Shown: positions 34,487 through 44,477 of the stretch, in pieces
Layout: each line of letters begins with the position of its first letter
Numbering within the stretch: position 1 is the first letter of the stretch
Assembly: GCF_014356525.2 (NCBI RefSeq)
Contig: NC_052505.1
Coordinates: forward strand, 24,697,432 to 24,761,431
Length of the DNA stretch: 64,000 nucleotides
Source: Nilaparvata lugens
Lineage: Eukaryota > Arthropoda > Insecta > Hemiptera > Delphacidae
Direction: 5' to 3'
Position numbers and translations under genes: made by a program
The notes under the pieces: model-generated
What the model was told of the DNA's origin: nothing
Seen by the model: only the letters and a program-made list of their open reading frames with translations
Databases searched by the model: none

Positions 34487-36700
34487 GATTCATTTATTGT
34501 CAGAACACGGAACAAAAATTAATGCAAGACATAGTCAACAATTCAATTGAAGAATCTAGAATATAACAATAAACGTCAATAGTCATCATCATAATATATA
34601 CAAAAAATAAGACAAAGATCGGAATATTCTATATAATATAAGAAACATTTTAAAACAGGTATATCACAGTCAAGAAAATACAAAGACATCACCACAAATC
34701 CTCATAATAATAATATGGTCAGCAGTCAATTAGAATCTTTCCAACAAAACCCTTAAAACTAGTAATATATCACATTCCTTCATATAAGCAGGAAGTTTAT
34801 TAAATAACCTCTTTCCAAATTCAACAAAACTTTTCAAAGTTAAATGGTATACTTAATTGCACTGTGATACCAAGTGCCGCGTGCTACTGCTTTTTTGTCT
34901 GGTAAAAAGATTGTGAATCTGAATATTACTATTTATGGATAAAATGATGGATTTTTTCTGGTATACATCAGACATTCAAACACATACGAAGCATATAAAG
35001 TAAAAATGTTTATTTTTTAAACAGAGGTCGACAATGTGCTCTACTATCTATAACTTTACAAATTATCCTTATGGGCCTTTTTTGTACAACAGAAAGTTTT
35101 TCATATTGGTATCTTTCCCCCATGCCAAAATACCATACGTCCATACAACAGGTGTGACTGAATGTAAGCTACCTACTAACACATCGATCGATGCTAACAA
35201 AATTTCTCAATCTACATAATTATCATAAAATTACCTCTAGATATTTTCATACCCAATGAAACAATATTATGCTTTTCCCATTTCACATTACTCTGCAATG
35301 TGATGCCAAGAAATTTGACATAACTAATAAATATCTGTCTAACAACTTAAGTCAAAATCTAACAACTGGGTCTTATATTTATTGAGACAAAAAGAGTTAG
35401 CAGCTGTCCAGTCCTCAATAGTCGCATTTCTGCCCCAAATACCTTCAAATTTGTAAAAATCTTTTCACACTTAATATGGACTGCTAGATCATCAGCAAGA
35501 ATAAAAGCCTTAATATCTCCATTACTTATAGCAGCTGGCAAGTCATTAGTATAAAAATAATTATCATTTAATGATGAATAATATATAGGTCCAATAAGTG
35601 TGGAACCCTGGGGTACACCTGTCTGAACCTTCAAAAAATGAGAAAGAGAACCCTTACAGTATAAAAAGAAGCCTGAAAGCTATCACTTATAGGAAATCAT
35701 AAGCTTAAATAGACACATTATCAAACCCATAAAACTGGAGTTTTTTTAATCAGAATGTAATGAGATATGGTGTCAAAAGCCTCTGACATGTCATAAAAAC
35801 TAGGTACTTCAAAATTTGTTTTTACTATCCAGCCAGTTAATACAGTTTTTCATGAATTCTGATATAGCACCATGAGTACCTCTTTATATCCAAATTGACT
35901 ATTTGTGAACAGTGAATTACTTTCAATATCTTATAATTTGCTTATAGAGTACCATCTCGAATATCGTTGAAGTTATAGGAATTATGGAAACAGGCCTATA
36001 ATTGTTGTAATCCAGGAATGAAACTTTTTTCAACAAAGGAATAACTTTAAATAATTTTAAAAATTTAAGAAATACACCATCCTTAATACAAATAATATTA
36101 AAAAGGTAACACAACACCTCACAAACAAATGGTGTAGCCAATTTCATAAAACATAATTTAAATAGTAAACATCAAGACAAGCACTATTATTACTAAGAGA
36201 TAATATAGCATTATATACCTGTTCAACACTAATACATGAAAAAGAGAAAGAATTTAATACAGGATTATCTTGTTTGTGAATCTCAAGATAATAAGAAATA
36301 TCATTTACAGAAGTAGGTAGGCTAATCTTTGAACAATATCTTCAACACAATTTGAAATCATTAAAACCACCTGCTGTCAGGCAATCATTTTGATTGTCTT
36401 TTAAATCGGTCTTGTTCAGATTCTCTTTTACAATAGACCACAATTCTTTGGGTTTATTTTTAGCTGTCAGCATACGATTACAATAATCAATTGTAATTGA
36501 ATTTTTGGCTTCCTTCACAGTCTTCTTGAATATGTTTCTCAAATTATACTTTTCCTTGTAATAAACCAAAACTGATTGATTGTCTGTAAAACTCATACAT
36601 AAGCAGTCATTTTTCAATTATTGTCTAATATCATTATTATACAATTTACAGGTAGGATCAGCTTTTTTCTTGCACATTACATTCTTAACTGGAAAACATA
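34487..36700 (-). pseudogene. Decayed LINE copy, partial ORF2
   Basis: Minus-strand frames in order are a post-endonuclease region (YNLRNIFKKTVKEAKNSI), an RT segment with VIPLLKKVSFLDYNNYRPVS, an RT core with VQTGVPQGST and ILADD, and a C-terminus with EFGKRLFNKLPAYMKE. The stop is at 34732-34730. A 3'-UTR follows with an ATTTATTGT-type end near 34487. Frames break between these pieces, so it is non-functional. Confidence 0.85.
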
Positions 36701-36727
36701 GCTCAACTGTAGTTGAAAATTTTCTAT

Positions 36728-37045
36728 TCTTCTTCTTCTTTGGCTGTGTCTTACCCCTTAAATGGGGTCGGCATTATTTTCTCTTAGTCTGCCTCTCCAC
36801 AAAGCCCTATCCAATGCTTCCTCTCTCCTCCAACCAATCTCCCGCAAGTCAGCCGCTATTCTATCTCCCCACCTCATCCTAGGTCTACCTCGTCCTCTCA
36901 CACCATCCAAAACCAAATCCAACATAATCCTCCTGTCGTCGCTGTACATACCCAAACCACCTCATCCTTGTCTCCTGCATTTTCTTTCCCAGTGGTCCAT
37001 CTTTTACAGTGCCTCTGATCAATTCATTTCTTATTTTTAGTTGAC
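36728..37045 (-). pseudogene. LINE C-terminal fragment with GRPRMRW motif
   Basis: On the minus strand, GKKMQETRMRWFGYVQRR is followed, after a frame change, by GRGRPRMRWGDRIAADL and WRGRLRENNADPI. This is the widespread LINE ORF tail of the type RLRWFGHV...RGRPRKRW...ADP. It is a different family from the copy beside it. The sequence is GC-richer than its surroundings. Confidence 0.8.
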
Positions 37046-37388
37046 AATTTTATATTGAAGAACATAAATTTATCCTCCAATGAATCAATATAGAATAGAT
37101 CTCAATCTAATTAATCGTACCAATAAGCGATTCGAATAAAGGAACATTATTTGAATAAGTCAATGGCCTTATAATTTTCCTAGAACTCTGAAACTTGTGA
37201 TTAGAATCATAAGCTATGTACTTTAGAATCCAGATCCAACATAGCATGAAAAATGATGGCATAATGATCCGAGACTACCATTGGTTCAACTTTTACAGAA
37301 ATAATTCTATCCCATGAATAGATGAAACTACATATTATCTATGCATGAACCTAATTCATTTCCAACATAGGCAGGTCTAGTTACTTCA

Positions 37389-37860
37389 TTGAATAGTCAA
37401 GCAGCTGCAGTAGAACCAGTGAAGCTGCTGGGTTACTGGATGGACAGGAGGATGTGCTGGAATCATCATGCTCAACAGGTGTGCAGGAAACTGTCAAGAA
37501 TATTATACCTCCTGACAAAACTGAGACACCTGGTTAACCACCTAATCATGGATGGCATACCATTCACTTTTCCAGAGCCATATTAACTATGGGCTACTGT
37601 TGTGGGGTCATTCACCAGCCGTCCATGATGTTCTGCTCCTGCAGTAAAAAGCCATGAGGTTAATGACCTTTTCTGACTTCAGGGAACATTGCCGGCCTCT
37701 CTTCAGAAGGAGTATTGGAATCCTCACTGTGTACAGCCAGTATGTACTGCGCTCAGTGATGCAAATAAACGAAAACCGGAATCTGCTTTTCAGAAGAGGT
37801 GATATAAATCAATACAATACCAGACATGCTGTCGAGCGCTGGCAAAATAGAAATGGATGA
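37389..37860 (+). pseudogene. LINE reverse-transcriptase C-terminal fragment
   Basis: Plus-strand reading gives VKLLGYWMDRRMCWNHHAQQ and RKLSRILYLLTKLRHL. After frame breaks it gives KAMRLMTFSDFREHCRPLF and DINQYNTRHA, the same region as the fragment at 8918-9397. It is broken and 5'-truncated. Confidence 0.8.
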
Positions 37861-38548
37861 GTAGAGTAGTAGGTAGTAGTAACTGCAGAACTATCTTTAC
37901 AGATAACAGTTACTATCTTTGGAATAGTAACTGTAATAGTAAAATAGTACCTAGTAGGATGGCATAGCCACCCACAATTTCGCTCTCGCCGTCCTTAATT
38001 TGTACGCACCTGACAAAGTGTCAAATCGGCATAATAGTTAGGTGAACTGAATTCCTCGCACAGTTACCACTGCCTTCTCCAATAAAACGCCAAGCCCTTG
38101 TTCTTGCGAGAATGGCAACTTTAAAATTTGGTAGCAAATAAATTAATGAAATGTTTAGGAAAAACTCTTTACGTTATTGTTTATAAAAAAAATACATTTT
38201 TCATAATATATATTTTTGAAAGTTATATTTCTTGAAATGATTTGAAGTAACTCAATTTAAGTTATTATTTAGCTCAATCGTATCCACTGACACTGAAACC
38301 TGTTTATCACTTTTTGTGTATTTGAGAAGTTGAAATTTTGGTAATTATTCATATTGAATGAAAAAGACTAAGAAATTAGACCGAAACCGGTCTTTCTAAG
38401 TATCAATAAATCTGTGTTTTTTTTTGACAATTTCTTTTTCATTCAAACCTGTTTATCAGCCTTAATTTGTTTTCACAGGATCATTAGATTTACATTAAAT
38501 CTAAATCTAACTTGGGATTTTCAATTTTCAATTTTCAATTCAATTCAA
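37861..38548. other. Spacer with retroelement-end-like sequence
   Basis: No gene is seen. Near 38378, GACCGAAACCGGTCTTTCTA followed by TATCAATAAAT resembles the ends seen in Penelope-like and similar elements. Immediately left of the LINE copy, 38519-38548 is a run of TTTTCAA and TTCAA units that forms its variable 3' tail. Confidence 0.35.
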
Positions 38549-41146
38549 TTTATTAAAAACACACAAAACAAGACAAAACAAAATTACAAAGATTTACGAA
38601 ACAAATAAAACACAATAAAATGTTACAAATATAAAAAACCATGGGCTTAGTGTTTGGGTGTGTTGGAGAAGAGAAAAAAAGAGAGGAAGATACCTAGCCA
38701 ACTATGGTTTCCCATGTAATAGGCAGGCAAAGAAGAGAAGAGAAGTAATGAGGAAAAAAGGAAGGGAGAAATGGGGGGAAGGAAGAAAACAGAGGAATAG
38801 GTACTTAAAATAAAGGTAAGCGAGTCCACTGAAAAATGAAAAAAACTAATGAAAAAAAAAAAATGCTGGAGCAGAAATCTCGAGTCATATATCTAAATGG
38901 AAGAAGAAATTACTGTATGTCCAGTTTTTTATATCCAGTTTAATTTTTCCGCTGATCTTATTGTCCATGAGAAAGTGATTTGGAATGAGGTTTATTATTT
39001 TAGTACCTATGTAAATTAATTGCCTCCTTATACATTCAATATTAGTGTTATAGGTTACATATTTGTTAGCAGTGGCCCTTAGATTATAATAATTAAGAGT
39101 AGAGTTTATTGTGAGAGGAAAATCGGATCTATATTTTATTAAGTACTCAATTACGGTTTTTATGTATAATTGACGTATAGTCATGACCTCAAAATCACTA
39201 AAAACCATATCTGTTGGATAGAGCCTGGGTTTGTTTAATATAGTTTTAATTATCAGTTTTTGTGCTACAAATAATTCAGCAATATGACAGTTGAAACAGC
39301 CTCCCCAAACAACTATGCCATACTGCAGAATTGACTTGACTAGAGCATGATACATCATTTTCAGGTGGTTCTTATTAAGAATTCTGTTAACTTGGTAAAA
39401 TTTAAAGGATAAATATCTAATTTTTCTACATATGTATTTAATATGAACATCCCATTTAAGGTTTTCATCAATTATAATTCCCAAATACTTAGTATTATTG
39501 ACTTTTTTAATGGTGGGACAATCACAATTACCCAAGTTTAAATTGCACTGAGAATGGAGTCTCAAATCTTGATTCTCGTTAGGCTGCCCTACTCTATTTG
39601 CAGAGAAAGTAATGTAATTAGTTTTTTCAATATTTAAACTTAAGGTATTCTTATCTAACCACTTCTTAATTAAAAGCATATTATTTTCAGCTATAGTATG
39701 AACTTCATTCCATGAATTTCCGTGAAAAATAGCTGCAGTATCATCTGCAAAGGATATCACAGTTGAGTTTAGAAGTCTTAAATTTAAAAAGTCATTTACA
39801 TAGAGTATGAAAAGGATGGGAGAAAGTACAGTACCTTGAGGAAGACCATAAGAAGTTAAGTTAGTTACACTAGATTGATCATTTATGGTTAGGGACTGGG
39901 TTCTATTACTCAGATAGCTTTTGAACAATTTAAGCGAGACTCCTCTGAAACCATAGGACTCCAGTTTATTGAACAAAGTATTATGAGGTATTGTATCAAA
40001 AGCCTTGCGTATATCCAGGAAGACCGCAATAGTTTTCTTATTGGAGTTTATTTTATCAGATAAAGTATTGATGAATTTTATTAGAGCGTCAGATGTACTT
40101 TTACTATTTTGGAAACCGAATTGGTTCTTGTTGATTATTTTGTTAAGATTCAAGAAAGAAACAACTCTTGACTTTATTAGTTTCTCCATTATTTTAGCAA
40201 GGTTGCTGATAAGACTAATCGGTCTATAATTACAGGGAATAGTCGGGTCACCTTGTTTGAAAAGAGGTTTTATTTTGGCTGATTTGAGGTGCTCGGGAAA
40301 ATATCCCTCCTCAAAGCATCTATTAAAAATGAAAGCGAGAGGTTGAGATATAAAATTGGCTATTTTCTTCAGCGTAATATTACCTAGACCATCAATACCA
40401 GGACTGCAGTTGTTCTTTAGATTTTTAATAGTTGCCTCAACTTCAACTGGGCACGTTGGTCTCATAAAAAACGTATTATCGATCTGTATTGCAGGAAATC
40501 GATCACCAGTATTATCAGGGATATTGATAGTTTGAGCTTGTAGTTTACCCACATTTGTGAAATAATTGTTGAGGGAGTGAGCATCAAGTTCAGTACTCTT
40601 TTCCTTGATACTGGCCTCACCTATAACCTCGTTTATGCACTTCCACAACTTCATGCTGTTGTTATTACAATTTTCAATTTTCCCTTTATAGTAGACTTCC
40701 TTTGCATGATTTATGATCTTATTCAAACCATTACGATAAGCCTTATATTCATTCTTTAAGATATTGTTATTAGGATCTCTTCTGAGTCTAGAATGCATTT
40801 TGTCCCGCGTGATTATTGATCTTATGATGCCTTCAGATATCCAGGGCTTCAGGGGACGAAGTCTGTTAGGTATCACTTTTACCTTCTTGCATTGATTGAT
40901 GAGACTGGTCAAACGATCGACAAATTTATCCATAATAGTGTCAATGCTTCCATTCACGGTATAGATTTCTCCCCAATCCTCATTCCTTATGCGTTCCAGT
41001 AGTGCATGATAGTTGGTTCTAGTTAATGTGTTTATCAATACGTTTCTATTATCCTTATTGATAGGGACCTTCACCAAGTTCAGTACAACCGCGTAGTGGT
41101 CAGTTATGGTTGTCCTAAATATAACTCCTTTAGTGGACATAGAATG
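38549..41146 (-). mobile_element. 5'-truncated copy of the helicase LINE
   Basis: This 2598 bp copy aligns with 41191-43787 end to end. I saw four substitutions (39212, 40004, 40239, 40263 region) and one base difference in an A-run (A12 versus A11), about 99.8% identity by eye. Three of the four coding changes are synonymous. The copy is cut at its 5' side in the endonuclease region, so the whole helicase ORF1 is missing. It ends in AATAAA followed by a TTGAA-type tail. It lies 44 bp from the full copy in the same orientation. Confidence 0.95.
38885..41140 (-). CDS. Truncated LINE ORF2: late endonuclease remnant and full RT
   Basis: This open frame of 751 codons corresponds to residues 233-983 of the full ORF2 next to it, starting at an internal Met. 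It keeps TDHYAV, the last endonuclease motif, and the complete RT core with GLPQGTVLSPILF and FADD. It lacks the endonuclease catalytic Glu and Asp residues, so autonomous insertion is not expected. One residue differs from the full copy (GDPTIPC versus GDPTNPC). Confidence 0.9.
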   Translation of the reverse strand: MSTKGVIFRTTITDHYAVVLNLVKVPINKDNRNVLINTLTRTNYHALLERIRNEDWGEIYTVNGSIDTIMDKFVDRLTSLINQCKKVKVIPNRLRPLKPWISEGIIRSIITRDKMHSRLRRDPNNNILKNEYKAYRNGLNKIINHAKEVYYKGKIENCNNNSMKLWKCINEVIGEASIKEKSTELDAHSLNNYFTNVGKLQAQTINIPDNTGDRFPAIQIDNTFFMRPTCPVEVEATIKNLKNNCSPGIDGLGNITLKKIANFISQPLAFIFNRCFEEGYFPEHLKSAKIKPLFKQGDPTIPCNYRPISLISNLAKIMEKLIKSRVVSFLNLNKIINKNQFGFQNSKSTSDALIKFINTLSDKINSNKKTIAVFLDIRKAFDTIPHNTLFNKLESYGFRGVSLKLFKSYLSNRTQSLTINDQSSVTNLTSYGLPQGTVLSPILFILYVNDFLNLRLLNSTVISFADDTAAIFHGNSWNEVHTIAENNMLLIKKWLDKNTLSLNIEKTNYITFSANRVGQPNENQDLRLHSQCNLNLGNCDCPTIKKVNNTKYLGIIIDENLKWDVHIKYICRKIRYLSFKFYQVNRILNKNHLKMMYHALVKSILQYGIVVWGGCFNCHIAELFVAQKLIIKTILNKPRLYPTDMVFSDFEVMTIRQLYIKTVIEYLIKYRSDFPLTINSTLNYYNLRATANKYVTYNTNIECIRRQLIYIGTKIINLIPNHFLMDNKISGKIKLDIKNWTYSNFFFHLDI

Positions 41147-41525
41147 TCTGTAGCCATTTAATGTAATGTAAATGTAATTTTTATTATTTCTTTATTAAAA
41201 ACACACAAAACAAGACAAAACAAAATTACAAAGATTTACGAAACAAATAAAACACAATAAAATGTTACAAATATAAAAAACCATGGGCTTAGTGTTTGGG
41301 TGTGTTGGAGAAGAGAAAAAAAGAGAGGAAGATACCTAGCCAACTATGGTTTCCCATGTAATAGGCAGGCAAAGAAGAGAAGAGAAGTAATGAGGAAAAA
41401 AGGAAGGGAGAAATGGGGGGAAGGAAGAAAACAGAGGAATAGGTACTTAAAATAAAGGTAAGCGAGTCCACTGAAAAATGAAAAAAACTAATGAAAAAAA
41501 AAAATGCTGGAGCAGAAATCTCGAG

Positions 41526-44477
41526 TCATATATCTAAATGGAAGAAGAAATTACTGTATGTCCAGTTTTTTATATCCAGTTTAATTTTTCCGCTGATCTT
41601 ATTGTCCATGAGAAAGTGATTTGGAATGAGGTTTATTATTTTAGTACCTATGTAAATTAATTGCCTCCTTATACATTCAATATTAGTGTTATAGGTTACA
41701 TATTTGTTAGCAGTGGCCCTTAGATTATAATAATTAAGAGTAGAGTTTATTGTGAGAGGAAAATCGGATCTATATTTTATTAAGTACTCAATTACGGTTT
41801 TTATGTATAATTGACGTATAGTCATGACCTCAAAATCACTAAAAACCATATCCGTTGGATAGAGCCTGGGTTTGTTTAATATAGTTTTAATTATCAGTTT
41901 TTGTGCTACAAATAATTCAGCAATATGACAGTTGAAACAGCCTCCCCAAACAACTATGCCATACTGCAGAATTGACTTGACTAGAGCATGATACATCATT
42001 TTCAGGTGGTTCTTATTAAGAATTCTGTTAACTTGGTAAAATTTAAAGGATAAATATCTAATTTTTCTACATATGTATTTAATATGAACATCCCATTTAA
42101 GGTTTTCATCAATTATAATTCCCAAATACTTAGTATTATTGACTTTTTTAATGGTGGGACAATCACAATTACCCAAGTTTAAATTGCACTGAGAATGGAG
42201 TCTCAAATCTTGATTCTCGTTAGGCTGCCCTACTCTATTTGCAGAGAAAGTAATGTAATTAGTTTTTTCAATATTTAAACTTAAGGTATTCTTATCTAAC
42301 CACTTCTTAATTAAAAGCATATTATTTTCAGCTATAGTATGAACTTCATTCCATGAATTTCCGTGAAAAATAGCTGCAGTATCATCTGCAAAGGATATCA
42401 CAGTTGAGTTTAGAAGTCTTAAATTTAAAAAGTCATTTACATAGAGTATGAAAAGGATGGGAGAAAGTACAGTACCTTGAGGAAGACCATAAGAAGTTAA
42501 GTTAGTTACACTAGATTGATCATTTATGGTTAGGGACTGGGTTCTATTACTCAGATAGCTTTTGAACAATTTAAGCGAGACTCCTCTGAAACCATAGGAC
42601 TCCAGTTTATTGAACAAAGTATTATGAGGTATTGTATCAAAAGCTTTGCGTATATCCAGGAAGACCGCAATAGTTTTCTTATTGGAGTTTATTTTATCAG
42701 ATAAAGTATTGATGAATTTTATTAGAGCGTCAGATGTACTTTTACTATTTTGGAAACCGAATTGGTTCTTGTTGATTATTTTGTTAAGATTCAAGAAAGA
42801 AACAACTCTTGACTTTATTAGTTTCTCCATTATTTTAGCAAGGTTGCTGATAAGACTAATCGGTCTATAATTACAGGGATTAGTCGGGTCACCTTGTTTG
42901 AATAGAGGTTTTATTTTGGCTGATTTGAGGTGCTCGGGAAAATATCCCTCCTCAAAGCATCTATTAAAAATGAAAGCGAGAGGTTGAGATATAAAATTGG
43001 CTATTTTCTTCAGCGTAATATTACCTAGACCATCAATACCAGGACTGCAGTTGTTCTTTAGATTTTTAATAGTTGCCTCAACTTCAACTGGGCACGTTGG
43101 TCTCATAAAAAACGTATTATCGATCTGTATTGCAGGAAATCGATCACCAGTATTATCAGGGATATTGATAGTTTGAGCTTGTAGTTTACCCACATTTGTG
43201 AAATAATTGTTGAGGGAGTGAGCATCAAGTTCAGTACTCTTTTCCTTGATACTGGCCTCACCTATAACCTCGTTTATGCACTTCCACAACTTCATGCTGT
43301 TGTTATTACAATTTTCAATTTTCCCTTTATAGTAGACTTCCTTTGCATGATTTATGATCTTATTCAAACCATTACGATAAGCCTTATATTCATTCTTTAA
43401 GATATTGTTATTAGGATCTCTTCTGAGTCTAGAATGCATTTTGTCCCGCGTGATTATTGATCTTATGATGCCTTCAGATATCCAGGGCTTCAGGGGACGA
43501 AGTCTGTTAGGTATCACTTTTACCTTCTTGCATTGATTGATGAGACTGGTCAAACGATCGACAAATTTATCCATAATAGTGTCAATGCTTCCATTCACGG
43601 TATAGATTTCTCCCCAATCCTCATTCCTTATGCGTTCCAGTAGTGCATGATAGTTGGTTCTAGTTAATGTGTTTATCAATACGTTTCTATTATCCTTATT
43701 GATAGGGACCTTCACCAAGTTCAGTACAACCGCGTAGTGGTCAGTTATGGTTGTCCTAAATATAACTCCTTTAGTGGACATAGAATGGTTGCCTGAATTT
43801 TTATAAAAAATGTGGTCAATGCAAGAATTTGTTGTGGTTGTTACTCGGGTATCACCATTTATGTAAGACTTATAGCCATTACTATTGAAAATATGCAGAT
43901 AATCTTGAACAGGAACACTAGTTGAATGTGTATTTATATTCATGTCTCCCGCCACACATACATTTATTCCATTAGGAATTTTACTGATTTCATTACTCAG
44001 ACTATTAAGAAAATTATCAATATTTTGATTACTTGGTGATCTATAAACCCCAATCACCTTCACAATAAAATCATCAATTCTTAAGTCAGCACTAACTACA
44101 TTAGCATCAGAGATATCGAGTGAAACTTCATTGAATCCTATGCAATCTTTTATGTACATGCATAATCCATCACATTTATTCTGTTTAGTGTACTTATTTA
44201 TTGCCGTATATCCAGGAATGTTGAAAATGAACGGCATATCTGCAGTCAACCAGGTCTCAGTTAATATTATAATGTGAATATCAGTTTTCAATTCATTGAG
44301 GCAGCAAATAAACTGATCGAAATTAGCATTCAAACTACGTATATTCATAGACATAATATTGAAACACTCAGCATCTTTATTTCTGTCCTCGTGAAAGTGA
44401 TAGTTCAAATAATCGTCGATTACATCTGTTTCATTTTCTGTTTCTAAAATATTAAGAACCTCTTCAGTGTCACTCAT
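41526..44477 (-). CDS. LINE ORF2: AP endonuclease and reverse transcriptase
   Basis: This intact protein of 983 residues starts at ATG 44477-44475, inside the last codons of ORF1. The AP-type endonuclease (about 38-252) shows NIMSMNIRSLN (Asn45), LTETWL (Glu74), VIGVYRSP, VAGDMNIN (Asp178, Asn180), CIDHIF (Asp221) and TDHYAV (Asp246, His247). The RT (about 515-790) shows KIKPLFKQGD, NYRPISLI, QFGFQNSKST, VFLDIRKAFDTIPHN, YGLPQGTVLSPILF and the catalytic FADD (696-699). It also shows the thumb-side NTKYLGIIIDENLKW. There is no RNase H and no helicase at the C-terminus. It resembles the Jockey/CR1/I side of the non-LTR tree, and the exact clade needs a tree. Confidence 0.96.
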   Translation of the reverse strand: MSDTEEVLNILETENETDVIDDYLNYHFHEDRNKDAECFNIMSMNIRSLNANFDQFICCLNELKTDIHIIILTETWLTADMPFIFNIPGYTAINKYTKQNKCDGLCMYIKDCIGFNEVSLDISDANVVSADLRIDDFIVKVIGVYRSPSNQNIDNFLNSLSNEISKIPNGINVCVAGDMNINTHSTSVPVQDYLHIFNSNGYKSYINGDTRVTTTTNSCIDHIFYKNSGNHSMSTKGVIFRTTITDHYAVVLNLVKVPINKDNRNVLINTLTRTNYHALLERIRNEDWGEIYTVNGSIDTIMDKFVDRLTSLINQCKKVKVIPNRLRPLKPWISEGIIRSIITRDKMHSRLRRDPNNNILKNEYKAYRNGLNKIINHAKEVYYKGKIENCNNNSMKLWKCINEVIGEASIKEKSTELDAHSLNNYFTNVGKLQAQTINIPDNTGDRFPAIQIDNTFFMRPTCPVEVEATIKNLKNNCSPGIDGLGNITLKKIANFISQPLAFIFNRCFEEGYFPEHLKSAKIKPLFKQGDPTNPCNYRPISLISNLAKIMEKLIKSRVVSFLNLNKIINKNQFGFQNSKSTSDALIKFINTLSDKINSNKKTIAVFLDIRKAFDTIPHNTLFNKLESYGFRGVSLKLFKSYLSNRTQSLTINDQSSVTNLTSYGLPQGTVLSPILFILYVNDFLNLRLLNSTVISFADDTAAIFHGNSWNEVHTIAENNMLLIKKWLDKNTLSLNIEKTNYITFSANRVGQPNENQDLRLHSQCNLNLGNCDCPTIKKVNNTKYLGIIIDENLKWDVHIKYICRKIRYLSFKFYQVNRILNKNHLKMMYHALVKSILQYGIVVWGGCFNCHIAELFVAQKLIIKTILNKPRLYPTDMVFSDFEVMTIRQLYIKTVIEYLIKYRSDFPLTINSTLNYYNLRATANKYVTYNTNIECIRRQLIYIGTKIINLIPNHFLMDNKISGKIKLDIKNWTYSNFFFHLDI

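Noticed and set aside
38647..38829. 60-codon frame repeated exactly at 41289-41471
   Set aside because: The exact duplication only reflects the two LINE 3'-UTR copies. Nothing suggests translation.
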